A stretch of 35,122 nt of DNA, taken from the NCBI GenBank assembly GCA_031292455.1, contig JARLHC010000122.1, positions 1 to 35,122 of the forward strand, in the 5' to 3' direction. Source of the stretch: Ignavibacteriaceae bacterium (lineage in GTDB: Bacteria; Bacteroidota; Ignavibacteria; Ignavibacteriales; Ignavibacteriaceae). Positions 18,384-26,956 of this stretch are shown here, piece by piece. A model generated the notes under the pieces. It was not told the origin of the DNA. It saw nothing but the letters and a program-made list of their open reading frames with translations, and did not search any database. How positions within the stretch are numbered: position 1 is the first letter of the stretch; the number at the start of each line of letters is the position of its first letter. The position numbers and the translations under genes are program-made.

Positions 18384-20318
18384 ATGAAAGAAATCAGATT
18401 AAGGCTTTTCATAATTATTGCCGCTGTAGTATTCAGCATCTACCTTTTATATCCCACATATGTTGATTATCAGAAGACTAAAAACCTGAATAAACTCCTG
18501 GATACAAAAAAACAGGAATTATTACATGATAATGCGAACATTACTCCGGATCAGCTTGATAAAAAACTCAAACAGTCGGAAGACAGCATTAAAGCTGCCG
18601 ATCCTTCTTATGTCAAAGCCAGATCACAAAGGATTAAACTTGGACTTGACCTACAGGGTGGTATGCGTGTAGTTCTTGAAGTAAATACCAGCAAACTTAT
18701 TAGCAAAGTAGCTAAAAACCCAGATGATGTATTTAAAAAAGTAATCGCTGAATCTGACAAGGAATCCGCATTATCTGACGAATCTGTTGTAGATATTTTC
18801 GCCCGGAAACTGTCTGCAAGAGGTATAAGATTAAGCCGTTATTTCGGTTCTGTAAGAGACGATGATAACAAAATAAAGTCAGATCTGAAGAAGGATGCAG
18901 AAGATGCAGTAAGCCGCGCAATGGAAATTATCCGCAACAGAGTTGATCAATATGGTGTTTCCGAACCTTCTATCCAAAGGCAAGGCACGAGAAGAATAAT
19001 TGTTGAACTTCCGGGTGTTGCCAGAGAGGAAGAGGCCAAACAGCTTTTGCAGGGAACTGCTTTACTTGAATTCAGATTATTGAAAGACCCTGAGTTAACT
19101 TTTTCGGTTATGCAAAAGGTTGATAACGTACTAGCGGGCAAATCATTAATTGATACTACCAAATCTGATTCAATTGCTGCGGCAGACACCAGCAAATCCA
19201 AAACCAATCTTGCCAAAACAGATACTTCTGCTGAACAGAAGCAAAAAGATATTGAAAAAAACCATCCGTTCTTTGCAATTGCACACTTATTAGATCCACA
19301 GGGACGTTCGGCTGATGCAGCGGTAAGAGCTGATGAAAGAGAAAAATTAACCAGATTGTTAAACAGACCTGATGTACAGAATGCGATCCCTAATAATGTT
19401 GAATTCATTTATTCGGCAAAGTCCTTCAAAAATACAAATGATAACAAAGATTATTATACTCTTTACCTTGTGAATAAAGAACCTGAATTAACAGGTGGGG
19501 TTATTACCAATGCCAGAGCAAATATTGACCCTACTACTTCTTCAGCTGTAGTAGATATGGAAATGAATTCCGATGGTGCTTCAGAATGGTCAAGAATCAC
19601 CGGTGCGAATATTCATAAACGTATTGCGATTATTCTTGATGGTGTCGCATTCTCTGCTCCAGTTGTGCAAGGTAAAATCCCAAGCGGACGTTCGCAGATA
19701 TCTGGTATGGCAAATATGGAAGAAGCCAAGCTACTTGAAATTATTCTAAAAGCAGGTGCTCTTCCCGCTCCTGTAGATATTATAGAAGAAAGAACTATCG
19801 GCCCATCTTTAGGGCAGGACTCAGTTACAAATGGTTTGACCTCAATGACTATAGGTTATGTGTTAGTTGGACTGTTTATGATTTTTTATTACAGAAGAGC
19901 CGGAGATATTGCTGCTGCAACCCTCACTTTAATTGTATTATTTATTTTAGGAATTTTAGCTGGTTTCGGAGCTACGTTAACTTTACCTGGTATGGCAGGT
20001 ATAGTTCTTACAATGGGAATGGCGGTGGATGCAAACGTTCTTATATATGAAAGAATCAGAGAAGAGCTGGGTACAGGTAAAACTATAAAGGCGTCTGTTG
20101 AAGGCGGATTTTCAAAAGCAATGCCAGCTATTCTTGACTCAAATATTACTACTTTCTTCACAGGTATAATTCTTTACCAGTTTGGAACCGGTCCTGTTCA
20201 GGGATTTGCCTTAACACTTATGATCGGTATTATCACCAGTTTATTTGGTGCTTTAGTTATTTCCCGTGTAATCTTCGATTGGATGGTTGCTAAGGGAGCA
20301 AAAATCAATATCGGTTAA
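18384..20318 (+). CDS. secD: protein translocase subunit SecD
   Basis: A 644-residue RND-type membrane protein that works with SecF to help release and pull translocated proteins across the inner membrane using the proton gradient. Residues about 8-25 form the first membrane helix, followed by the periplasmic region beginning with KLGLDLQGGMRVVLEV (about 86-101) and ARAMEIIRNRVDQYGVSEP-like sequence. A Ser/Thr/Lys-rich insert lies near 258-290. The C-terminal half has five membrane helices with GMAVDANVLIYERIREELG (about 547-565), holding the conserved functional Asp. secF follows 22 bases later. yajC is not present nearby. Confidence 0.96.
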   Translation: MKEIRLRLFIIIAAVVFSIYLLYPTYVDYQKTKNLNKLLDTKKQELLHDNANITPDQLDKKLKQSEDSIKAADPSYVKARSQRIKLGLDLQGGMRVVLEVNTSKLISKVAKNPDDVFKKVIAESDKESALSDESVVDIFARKLSARGIRLSRYFGSVRDDDNKIKSDLKKDAEDAVSRAMEIIRNRVDQYGVSEPSIQRQGTRRIIVELPGVAREEEAKQLLQGTALLEFRLLKDPELTFSVMQKVDNVLAGKSLIDTTKSDSIAAADTSKSKTNLAKTDTSAEQKQKDIEKNHPFFAIAHLLDPQGRSADAAVRADEREKLTRLLNRPDVQNAIPNNVEFIYSAKSFKNTNDNKDYYTLYLVNKEPELTGGVITNARANIDPTTSSAVVDMEMNSDGASEWSRITGANIHKRIAIILDGVAFSAPVVQGKIPSGRSQISGMANMEEAKLLEIILKAGALPAPVDIIEERTIGPSLGQDSVTNGLTSMTIGYVLVGLFMIFYYRRAGDIAAATLTLIVLFILGILAGFGATLTLPGMAGIVLTMGMAVDANVLIYERIREELGTGKTIKASVEGGFSKAMPAILDSNITTFFTGIILYQFGTGPVQGFALTLMIGIITSLFGALVISRVIFDWMVAKGAKINIG

Positions 20319-20340
20319 TAAACTTTTAGGAAATTAATAA

Positions 20341-21480
20341 ATGCGAATATTTGAAAATCTAAATATAGATTTCTTAGGTAAAAGAAAATTCTTTTATATC
20401 CTTTCATCTACCCTTTTTCTAATTGGGGTCATAAATTTTATATTTCGTGGATTTACATTCGGAATCGACTTTAAAGGAGGATCTGAGTTTGTTCTTGAAT
20501 TCCAGAACCCGATGACAGTCGGGCAACTTAGGCCAGACATTGAAAATATAGGTCTTGGAAATGTTGAGCTGAAATCCTACGGAGGAGCCAATTCTATAAT
20601 AATAAGAACTGAATTGCAAGCAGTCCCGCCGAATCTTTTCCCAGGAATTGTTAAAAAGATCAACGATCAGATAGAGAAAAATTATCCGGGACTGAAATAC
20701 CAGATTGTCGACTCAACTTCTAAATCAATTACCTACAGTTTCCCTAATCCTGACACAACCAATGCGTTGGTTGATAAATTATTCCGGGAAGGATTTCAGA
20801 CTTCAAAAACGACAGCAGATTTAACCAATACAAAAATGTCAGTGAGTATTGGTATTTCAGATTTAATAAAGATAAATCTGAAAGAAAAATTAAAGGATAA
20901 TACATTTAAAATATTGAAGGAGGACCAGGTAGGTCCTAAAGTCGGCGGAGAATTAAAACGAAATGCAGTAATAGCAATATTTCTATCTCTGGTAATGATC
21001 CTTATTTATTTGGGATTCAGGTTTAAGTTTATATTTGCTGCAGGTGCAGTAGTTGCCCTCTTCCATGATGTTCTGATAACATTGGGATTATATGCAGCGC
21101 TTTATAATATTATTCCGGGGTTAAACCTTGAAATAGATCTAACGACAGTAGCCGCATTCCTTACTCTTATTGGTTATTCCAATAATGATACTGTAATCGT
21201 ATTTGACAGAGTACGTGAAATGCTAAAGGTTCACAAAACTATGCCTATAGAAGAAGTCGTTAATTTAGCCATTAATAAAACTTTAAGCAGAACATTGATA
21301 ACTTCAGGAACTACTTTATTAACAACACTTGTTCTTTTAATTTTCGGAGGTGAAGTTATAAGGGCATTTGCATTTACAATGTTCTTTGGTGTTATTATCG
21401 GAACATATTCTTCAATTTTCGTAGCGAGTGCTCTCGTAGTTGAATACGCGAATAAGACAAAGAAGAAACTGCAGTTCTGA
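20341..21480 (+). CDS. secF: protein translocase subunit SecF
   Basis: A 379-residue partner of SecD. Seen: N-terminal membrane helix, GIDFKGGSEFVLEF (about 41-54), the P4 periplasmic region, GPKVGGELKRNAVIAI before the first C-terminal helix, and YSNNDTVIVFDRVREML near 278-294, with the conserved Asp and Arg of SecF. The C-terminus is short and basic (NKTKKKLQF). Length is somewhat above the E. coli protein because of the periplasmic part. A strong terminator 20 bases after the stop closes the secDF unit. Confidence 0.96.
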   Translation: MRIFENLNIDFLGKRKFFYILSSTLFLIGVINFIFRGFTFGIDFKGGSEFVLEFQNPMTVGQLRPDIENIGLGNVELKSYGGANSIIIRTELQAVPPNLFPGIVKKINDQIEKNYPGLKYQIVDSTSKSITYSFPNPDTTNALVDKLFREGFQTSKTTADLTNTKMSVSIGISDLIKINLKEKLKDNTFKILKEDQVGPKVGGELKRNAVIAIFLSLVMILIYLGFRFKFIFAAGAVVALFHDVLITLGLYAALYNIIPGLNLEIDLTTVAAFLTLIGYSNNDTVIVFDRVREMLKVHKTMPIEEVVNLAINKTLSRTLITSGTTLLTTLVLLIFGGEVIRAFAFTMFFGVIIGTYSSIFVASALVVEYANKTKKKLQF

Positions 21481-21494
21481 TTAATTATACATTT

Positions 21495-21524
21495 ACAAAA
21501 AACCCGGTTCAGCCGGGTTTTTTT
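21495..21524. terminator. bidirectional Rho-independent terminator after secF
   Basis: AACCCGG (21501-21507), loop TTCAG, CCGGGTT (21513-21519) is preceded by an A tract and followed by seven T residues. It terminates secDF on the plus strand and also serves the minus-strand operon whose last gene ends at 21554. Confidence 0.93.
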
Positions 21525-21553
21525 ATGCTGATATCAGGTATTAAAACAATTGA

Positions 21554-23971
21554 TTATTTTATATCCTTCAGAAACGCGCATCTTGTAACAGGAGGCAATT
21601 CAGATCCTTCACCTTTGACAGTTTTCCAAAGGATTTCGTTAAATTCTCTTTCAGGCACAGCATCTTCGATTGTAAGATTCATCTTTTCGCACTTATCCCC
21701 ACCGAATAGACCTGCACTGTTTTTCTCATTAAGGTCTATTTCGGGTTTTTCAGCATTAAAGAAATTTAGATCAGGGACATCCATGATAGGATTTAATATA
21801 GGTGCCGCTGATAAATCGAACTGGGTCATTGGTTTAAGACCAAGTACAAGTTCCATAGTTTTCAATACACTGCTTGTTGTATACATTGTATGGTCAATAA
21901 AACCTCTTTTTACATAGGGGCCGATAACCATCAGAACAGATCTGTGGGCGTCAATATGATCAGAGCCATTTTGTGCGTCATCTTCCACGACAAATATTAA
22001 GCTTTCCTTCCAGTATTTACTTTTTGAAATCGTCTCAACAATTTCCCCGAGAGCATAGTCATTATCAGCGATCATAGCATTTATAGTTGGGGTTCCCCTC
22101 CTCGTTCCGGAAGTATGATCGTTGGGAAGTCTAATTAATTCAAAAGCAGGAAGTGAGTCCTGGATAACTAACTTATCAAAATCTTCTTTCCATATTTTGA
22201 AACGGTACTGATCAGTGATCCTCAAATCGAATCCAGGGTATTTCTCATAAGTAACAGGCACAAGAGCAGAAAGGGCTCCAGAATAGATTCCTTTATCACT
22301 AGTAACAAATTCACCATAATTCCTATAGCTTAGACCTTTATTGATAACACGGTTCCAAATATAGCCGGAAGATGGAGAAGCAATTTCTTTCCCCCCTTCA
22401 TAATCATAAGTTCCACCCCGTCCGCCATATTGATTAGGCCAAGTTTTTTCAGTGTAATCAGATGCATATGCAGCTGTAGACCAATTATGCCCGTCTGCGC
22501 TAATTTCTGCATCAGCGTAGAAATTATCAAACAGAGAAAAACTCTCGACCAGTTTATGAGTGTTGGGAGTAATCGATTTGGGAAAAAGGCATAAAGAGGT
22601 GTCTCCATTCCCTCCAGGAATATCTCCTAAAACCTGATCATACGTACGGTTCTCTTTAATTATGTAAAAGAGATGCTTGATCTGAGTACTCCCCTTATCA
22701 TCATGTGTAACAGGTATAACAGACTGCCCGGAAATTGGTGGCTTTTGATAATAATAAGGGGTATTATCATATACTTGTAGAGAATATTTCTTCAATTGTT
22801 CGATATCCGGATAACTAATAATGGAGAGGGTACCTTTAAAAAGACTGCCAATATACTGCTCATCTTTACGTAAAGATTTTGTGCCTGGTTTAGGACCATT
22901 CGGATTTGCCATTGAAGTCAGTCCTTTGCCATTTGCAACTAATAACTGATCTTTCCCTTTTAAATATTTGACAGATGTAGGGTACCAGCCTACAGGAATA
23001 AATCCTATATTTTTTGATTCACCCGGAGTAGAAATATCAAATAATGACAAATAATTATTATCAGCATTTGCAATCAATATAACCGACTCGTCTTTATTAA
23101 AAGTAATTGCATTGGGAGTACTTCCGAATGGAATATCAGGTTTGAGGGCCGAATTTAACCTTTCAGTTTCTGAATTACTTATAAGATCAACCACAGAAAC
23201 CGAGTTATTATTAGCATTAGTTACGAACAGTCTTTTATCATCTTTAGAAATTAATAACTCACATGGGTGGTCCCCTACTTTAATGAATCGTTCAATCTCG
23301 AGCTTTTCAAGGTTGACTACGGCAATTTTTGCTCCCCCCCATAGCGAGACGTATGCATAGTTATTTCTATGATCAACAATTACATCAAAGCACTCTGAAC
23401 CTGCGAGGAGTTTTTTGATCAGTTTATTTTTATTAAGATCATATATATATATGGAATTACTTTTCATGGATACAGCCATTAAATAGTTTTTCAACGGCCA
23501 GTAAGTTAAACCTGTAACAGCAATTATATTATCATTTCCTTCCCTAAGATTCAACGAATCATTCAATGATAAATTTCCTTCCTTAAAAGTATAACAGTAC
23601 ACTTTATCATTATAACCTCCCGAAACAAAAAGGATGGATTCATCTTTATTAAAACAAAGTCCTCTCCATGTTCTGTCAATAGTCAGCCGCTGAATTTCAG
23701 TCTTACTATTCAAGTCAATGACAGAAATAGAATTCTCTCCCAATCCACTATTTGAAGTGATGGCATATTTTTCATCTTTTGTGAATATAAGGTTCATAGG
23801 AAGTTCCCCGATACCAATATTTACTTCCGGGGGTGTCAGTTTCCAACCATTAGGGAGTAATGTATAATCACCCTTATCTCCAGGCAGTTTTAGATCTTTA
23901 ATTAACTCTTTAGTTGTGCATCCGGCAAATATAAAAAGGGACAGCACAATAATAATAATATATGATTTCAT
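21554..23971 (-). CDS. lipoprotein with YncE-type beta-propeller and phosphoesterase domain
   Basis: An 805-residue protein with a lipoprotein signal (FIFAGC, Cys18). Residues about 45-390 form a YVTN/YncE-like propeller with repeated units such as SVIDLNSKTEIQRL, AVVNLEKLEIERFIKVGDHPCEL and SVVDLISNSETERL. Residues about 430-790 form an alkaline-phosphatase-superfamily phosphoesterase domain, with KENRTYDQVLGD (about 436-447) and a probable metal site DDAQNGSDHIDAHR (about 662-675). Bifunctional YncE/phosphoesterase proteins are a known family of unsettled substrate. It is the last of six tightly spaced genes, seven bases after the amidase, and is closed by the terminator shared with secF. 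Confidence 0.87.
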   Translation of the reverse strand: MKSYIIIIVLSLFIFAGCTTKELIKDLKLPGDKGDYTLLPNGWKLTPPEVNIGIGELPMNLIFTKDEKYAITSNSGLGENSISVIDLNSKTEIQRLTIDRTWRGLCFNKDESILFVSGGYNDKVYCYTFKEGNLSLNDSLNLREGNDNIIAVTGLTYWPLKNYLMAVSMKSNSIYIYDLNKNKLIKKLLAGSECFDVIVDHRNNYAYVSLWGGAKIAVVNLEKLEIERFIKVGDHPCELLISKDDKRLFVTNANNNSVSVVDLISNSETERLNSALKPDIPFGSTPNAITFNKDESVILIANADNNYLSLFDISTPGESKNIGFIPVGWYPTSVKYLKGKDQLLVANGKGLTSMANPNGPKPGTKSLRKDEQYIGSLFKGTLSIISYPDIEQLKKYSLQVYDNTPYYYQKPPISGQSVIPVTHDDKGSTQIKHLFYIIKENRTYDQVLGDIPGGNGDTSLCLFPKSITPNTHKLVESFSLFDNFYADAEISADGHNWSTAAYASDYTEKTWPNQYGGRGGTYDYEGGKEIASPSSGYIWNRVINKGLSYRNYGEFVTSDKGIYSGALSALVPVTYEKYPGFDLRITDQYRFKIWKEDFDKLVIQDSLPAFELIRLPNDHTSGTRRGTPTINAMIADNDYALGEIVETISKSKYWKESLIFVVEDDAQNGSDHIDAHRSVLMVIGPYVKRGFIDHTMYTTSSVLKTMELVLGLKPMTQFDLSAAPILNPIMDVPDLNFFNAEKPEIDLNEKNSAGLFGGDKCEKMNLTIEDAVPEREFNEILWKTVKGEGSELPPVTRCAFLKDIK

Positions 23972-23978
23972 TATAGAA

Positions 23979-25673
23979 TTACCAGTTTAATGGTGGATGT
24001 TTTTTATTGAAGTTAGTTACTTTCTGGAATTGATTAGCGGCAGAAAGTATTATACCCTCATCATAAAGATTGCCGACAAATGAAATACTTGTAGGCATTC
24101 CTTTAGATGTAAAACCGTTAGGGAATGCAATGCACGGATGACCTGTAAGATTAAAGAGAAGCTGTGTATCATCTTCCAAAGAAGGGACTACCAAAACATC
24201 GAACTTCTGCATAATCTGATTAAGCTGACATACAAGTTTAGTTCGAAGTCTGTTTGCATTGATATATTCTACAGCCGGAATAAAGCGTGACGCACGGAAT
24301 ATATTAGGCCATGAATCTTTAGTTTGTTTAACCATTTTATCATCGTCCCCATTCCTAGTCAAAAGGTCAAAAGCTGCTCCAGCCTCGGCTTCCAATATTA
24401 TTGATAAATCCTGGAGAGGGATATCGGAGTTAAATTCAACGGGAGTAAGGTTAAAACCCATCTGCTGAAGTTTATTAAGAGTAAGGGAATCATTATCCTT
24501 CAGGTCATAATTTTTTGCAAAATTTAATTTTAGGTATCCTACTCTTAATTTCTTAAGGTTTAATTTTGAATAATAATTAAAAGGCGCATTTACAGTATTA
24601 GGATCGATATTATCTTGTCCTCTTATAACATCGAAAACTATTGCACAGTCTTCAGCAGATCTGCATATGGGACCTACTTTATCCATTGACCAGCTTAAGG
24701 CCATTGCACCTGCTCTGCTAACTCTTCCGAAAGAAGGGCGAAACCCTGTTACCCCACAGATAGTTGAAGGGGATACAATTGAACCCCAGGTTTCTGTTCC
24801 AATAGCAAAGGGAAGAAGACCGGCTGATACAGAAGAAGCAGAGCCGGCAGAAGATCCACTTGAACCTTGAGTAATATCCCAAGGATTACGAGTCATTCCC
24901 CCGAACCAGACATCCCCCATGGCCAATTCACCCATAGTTAGTTTAGCAAGCAGAACTCCTCCAGCAGCTTCTAATTTGTTGAAAACTGTCGAATTATAAT
25001 CAATTACCTGCCCCTTAAATGGAACAGCACCCCATGTGGTTGGGTATCCTTTAACAGCAAAAAGATCCTTTAGCCCGTAGGGAATTCCATGCAGAGTGCC
25101 TCTATACTTTCCAGCAGCAAGTTCTTTATCCAGATCGGCTGCTCTTCTTAAAGCATAATCTTCAGTTAGTGTAACAACACACTGGAGCTTTGGTGAATAT
25201 TTCTTCAGCCGTTGTAAATAAAATTTTGTCAAAGCTAAACAGGAAACTCTCTTAGTCTTAATTAATTCGGCCAATTGTCCGATCGAGTACCAAGCAAGAT
25301 CTTCCTCATATACAGGTAAAGCTAAATTAGTATATTTAGAAAATTCAATATGAAATTGTTTAGAAGGGATCCGGAATCCCGGAGGAGCAGGATTGAATAG
25401 AAGAGAAGGTGGAATATCATTTGATAGGTATGCTTTTCTAATATTCTGATAATTTTTCAAATGAGCATTTAAACTCTCTATGAGGGAATCCCGTTTAGCA
25501 TCTGAGAAATTAAGTCCAATAATATTTTCTGCCTGAATAACAGATTCTTTATTTATTGTTTTATCGAAAATGAAGGCTGTTGAAATAATTACAATCGAAA
25601 AAATTATAGCCTTTAAAAGGAGGGAAAAATTCCTCCACTCAATCGGGAATCTTATCTTTAGTAAATTTTTCAT
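23979..25673 (-). CDS. membrane-anchored amidase (amidase-signature family)
   Basis: A 564-residue amidase-signature hydrolase with an N-terminal membrane anchor at about residues 18-36 and an added N-terminal region to about 120. The Ser-Ser-Lys catalytic triad is visible: Lys202 in YGLKDLFAVKG, cis-Ser274 in QGSSGSSAGSA, and nucleophile Ser298 in GTETWGSIVSPS. The family cleaves amide bonds in many substrates; the membrane anchor places this one in the periplasm. It does not look like GatA, which lacks such an anchor. The first 35 bases overlap the end of the GT2 gene, so the two are translationally coupled. Its place after a polysaccharide synthase hints at action on an N-acetyl or amide group in the product, but this is unproven. 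Confidence 0.88.
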   Translation of the reverse strand: MKNLLKIRFPIEWRNFSLLLKAIIFSIVIISTAFIFDKTINKESVIQAENIIGLNFSDAKRDSLIESLNAHLKNYQNIRKAYLSNDIPPSLLFNPAPPGFRIPSKQFHIEFSKYTNLALPVYEEDLAWYSIGQLAELIKTKRVSCLALTKFYLQRLKKYSPKLQCVVTLTEDYALRRAADLDKELAAGKYRGTLHGIPYGLKDLFAVKGYPTTWGAVPFKGQVIDYNSTVFNKLEAAGGVLLAKLTMGELAMGDVWFGGMTRNPWDITQGSSGSSAGSASSVSAGLLPFAIGTETWGSIVSPSTICGVTGFRPSFGRVSRAGAMALSWSMDKVGPICRSAEDCAIVFDVIRGQDNIDPNTVNAPFNYYSKLNLKKLRVGYLKLNFAKNYDLKDNDSLTLNKLQQMGFNLTPVEFNSDIPLQDLSIILEAEAGAAFDLLTRNGDDDKMVKQTKDSWPNIFRASRFIPAVEYINANRLRTKLVCQLNQIMQKFDVLVVPSLEDDTQLLFNLTGHPCIAFPNGFTSKGMPTSISFVGNLYDEGIILSAANQFQKVTNFNKKHPPLNW

Positions 25674-26937
25674 CTCCTTTACCTATATCAAATCTTATCG
25701 TTTTGGCCCAGATATTTTTTTCTTTTTTAATATATTCAGAATAAGCTGCTTTAAGCACTATATAGATCCAGAGCTGGCAGTAAGAAAAATACATTAGCAG
25801 AATCAGACCTATCTTTCCAATACTATCTTCGTTATCATAAGAAATAGCAAGCATAATTTCAAATATGAAAAGGACCATAGCCATTACCCAGACGAAAGTA
25901 TATGGTCCGGGAAGAGATATACTAACTAAATTCAGAAGTCCCACAATAAACAACAAATCTGATATAATAATGGCGGCAAAGAAAACATAATAAAGAGCCA
26001 ATGTATATAGAATATCAAAAGCAAGGCGCCTGTTCTTAAATTGCCTTAATTGCCTAGCAAATTTGGATATTACATAATTATTGCCTCTGACCCAGCGCAT
26101 TCTTTGTTTTATCCAAACACGCCAGTTTTCAGGTTCCTGCTCATAAGTTAAAGCATAAGGAATGAATTTGATTTTGTAGCCTTCCTGATATATTCTTATA
26201 CTTAATTCTGAATCCTCAGTAAGAGCCTCCTCATCCCAGCCATTTAATTTTTTAATCAGCCAATTCCACATAACAAAATTTGTCCCGGGAAGGGTTGCAA
26301 TATTATGCATCTGCCATCTACCTGCCTGTAACATTGACTGGAAGCTTAAGGTTTCAATATTGATAAATTTAGTAAGCCAGTTCTTATCTTTGTTAACAGT
26401 CCGAAATTTGCCAAGTACGGCACCAAGTTCTTTATGCTGAATAAGCTGTGCAACCAGATAGCGGAGCGAATCTTTATCAGGTGTATTATCAGCATCGTAA
26501 ACAGCAATGATTTCCCCTTGAGCTGCTTTTATTCCAAGATTTAAAGTACGTGATTTCCCTTTTCCACCCTCACCCATTGGAATATCATAAAGCGATACGC
26601 GACAATCCTTTTCTGCATAACTTTCAATTATTTTCTTTGTATTATCCGTAGAACCGTCGTTTATCACAATAATCTGCAGTTTATCATGCGGATATACAAT
26701 TTTTAACATAGACTCAATAGTATTGCCAATTACGATCTCTTCATTATGTGCCGGGATCAGAATTGAGCATGTAGGGTAATCAAATTCCATTTCATCGATT
26801 TGTTTTTTCTCCTTAAGTGATTTTACGAGATTCACGTAACCATATACAGTTAAAATAAACTGGTAGGCAATCATGAACCAGATAAGTATAACAGCTATGA
26901 CAAAGAAAAAACTTAGGCTGACTTCTAAAATAGACAT
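25639..26937 (-). CDS. processive-type membrane glycosyltransferase GT2 (polysaccharide synthase-like)
   Basis: A 432-residue integral membrane GT2 resembling PgaC/IcaA, hyaluronan and cellulose synthases. An N-terminal helix (about 10-35) is followed by the GT-A domain with Asp94 (VINDGST), Asp148-Asp150 (DADN), the TED motif at 240-242, and QRMRW at 278-282, so the D,D,D,QxxRW pattern of processive enzymes is complete. Three more membrane segments lie at about 308-330, 345-367 and 378-398. No PilZ or other c-di-GMP domain is present. Such enzymes polymerise a sugar from UDP-sugar and move the chain across the membrane. It sits 19 bases after the deacetylase/hydrolase gene and overlaps the amidase. 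Confidence 0.9.
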   Translation of the reverse strand: MSILEVSLSFFFVIAVILIWFMIAYQFILTVYGYVNLVKSLKEKKQIDEMEFDYPTCSILIPAHNEEIVIGNTIESMLKIVYPHDKLQIIVINDGSTDNTKKIIESYAEKDCRVSLYDIPMGEGGKGKSRTLNLGIKAAQGEIIAVYDADNTPDKDSLRYLVAQLIQHKELGAVLGKFRTVNKDKNWLTKFINIETLSFQSMLQAGRWQMHNIATLPGTNFVMWNWLIKKLNGWDEEALTEDSELSIRIYQEGYKIKFIPYALTYEQEPENWRVWIKQRMRWVRGNNYVISKFARQLRQFKNRRLAFDILYTLALYYVFFAAIIISDLLFIVGLLNLVSISLPGPYTFVWVMAMVLFIFEIMLAISYDNEDSIGKIGLILLMYFSYCQLWIYIVLKAAYSEYIKKEKNIWAKTIRFDIGKGDEKFTKDKIPD

Positions 26938-26956
26938 AGGTGATTGTCAGTATTAA

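Noticed and set aside
26942-26955. GATTGTCA-like sequence resembling the arms of the inverted repeat at 13687-13810
   Set aside because: Only eight bases match and it lies in a 19-base gap between operon genes; a chance match in AT-rich DNA is likely.
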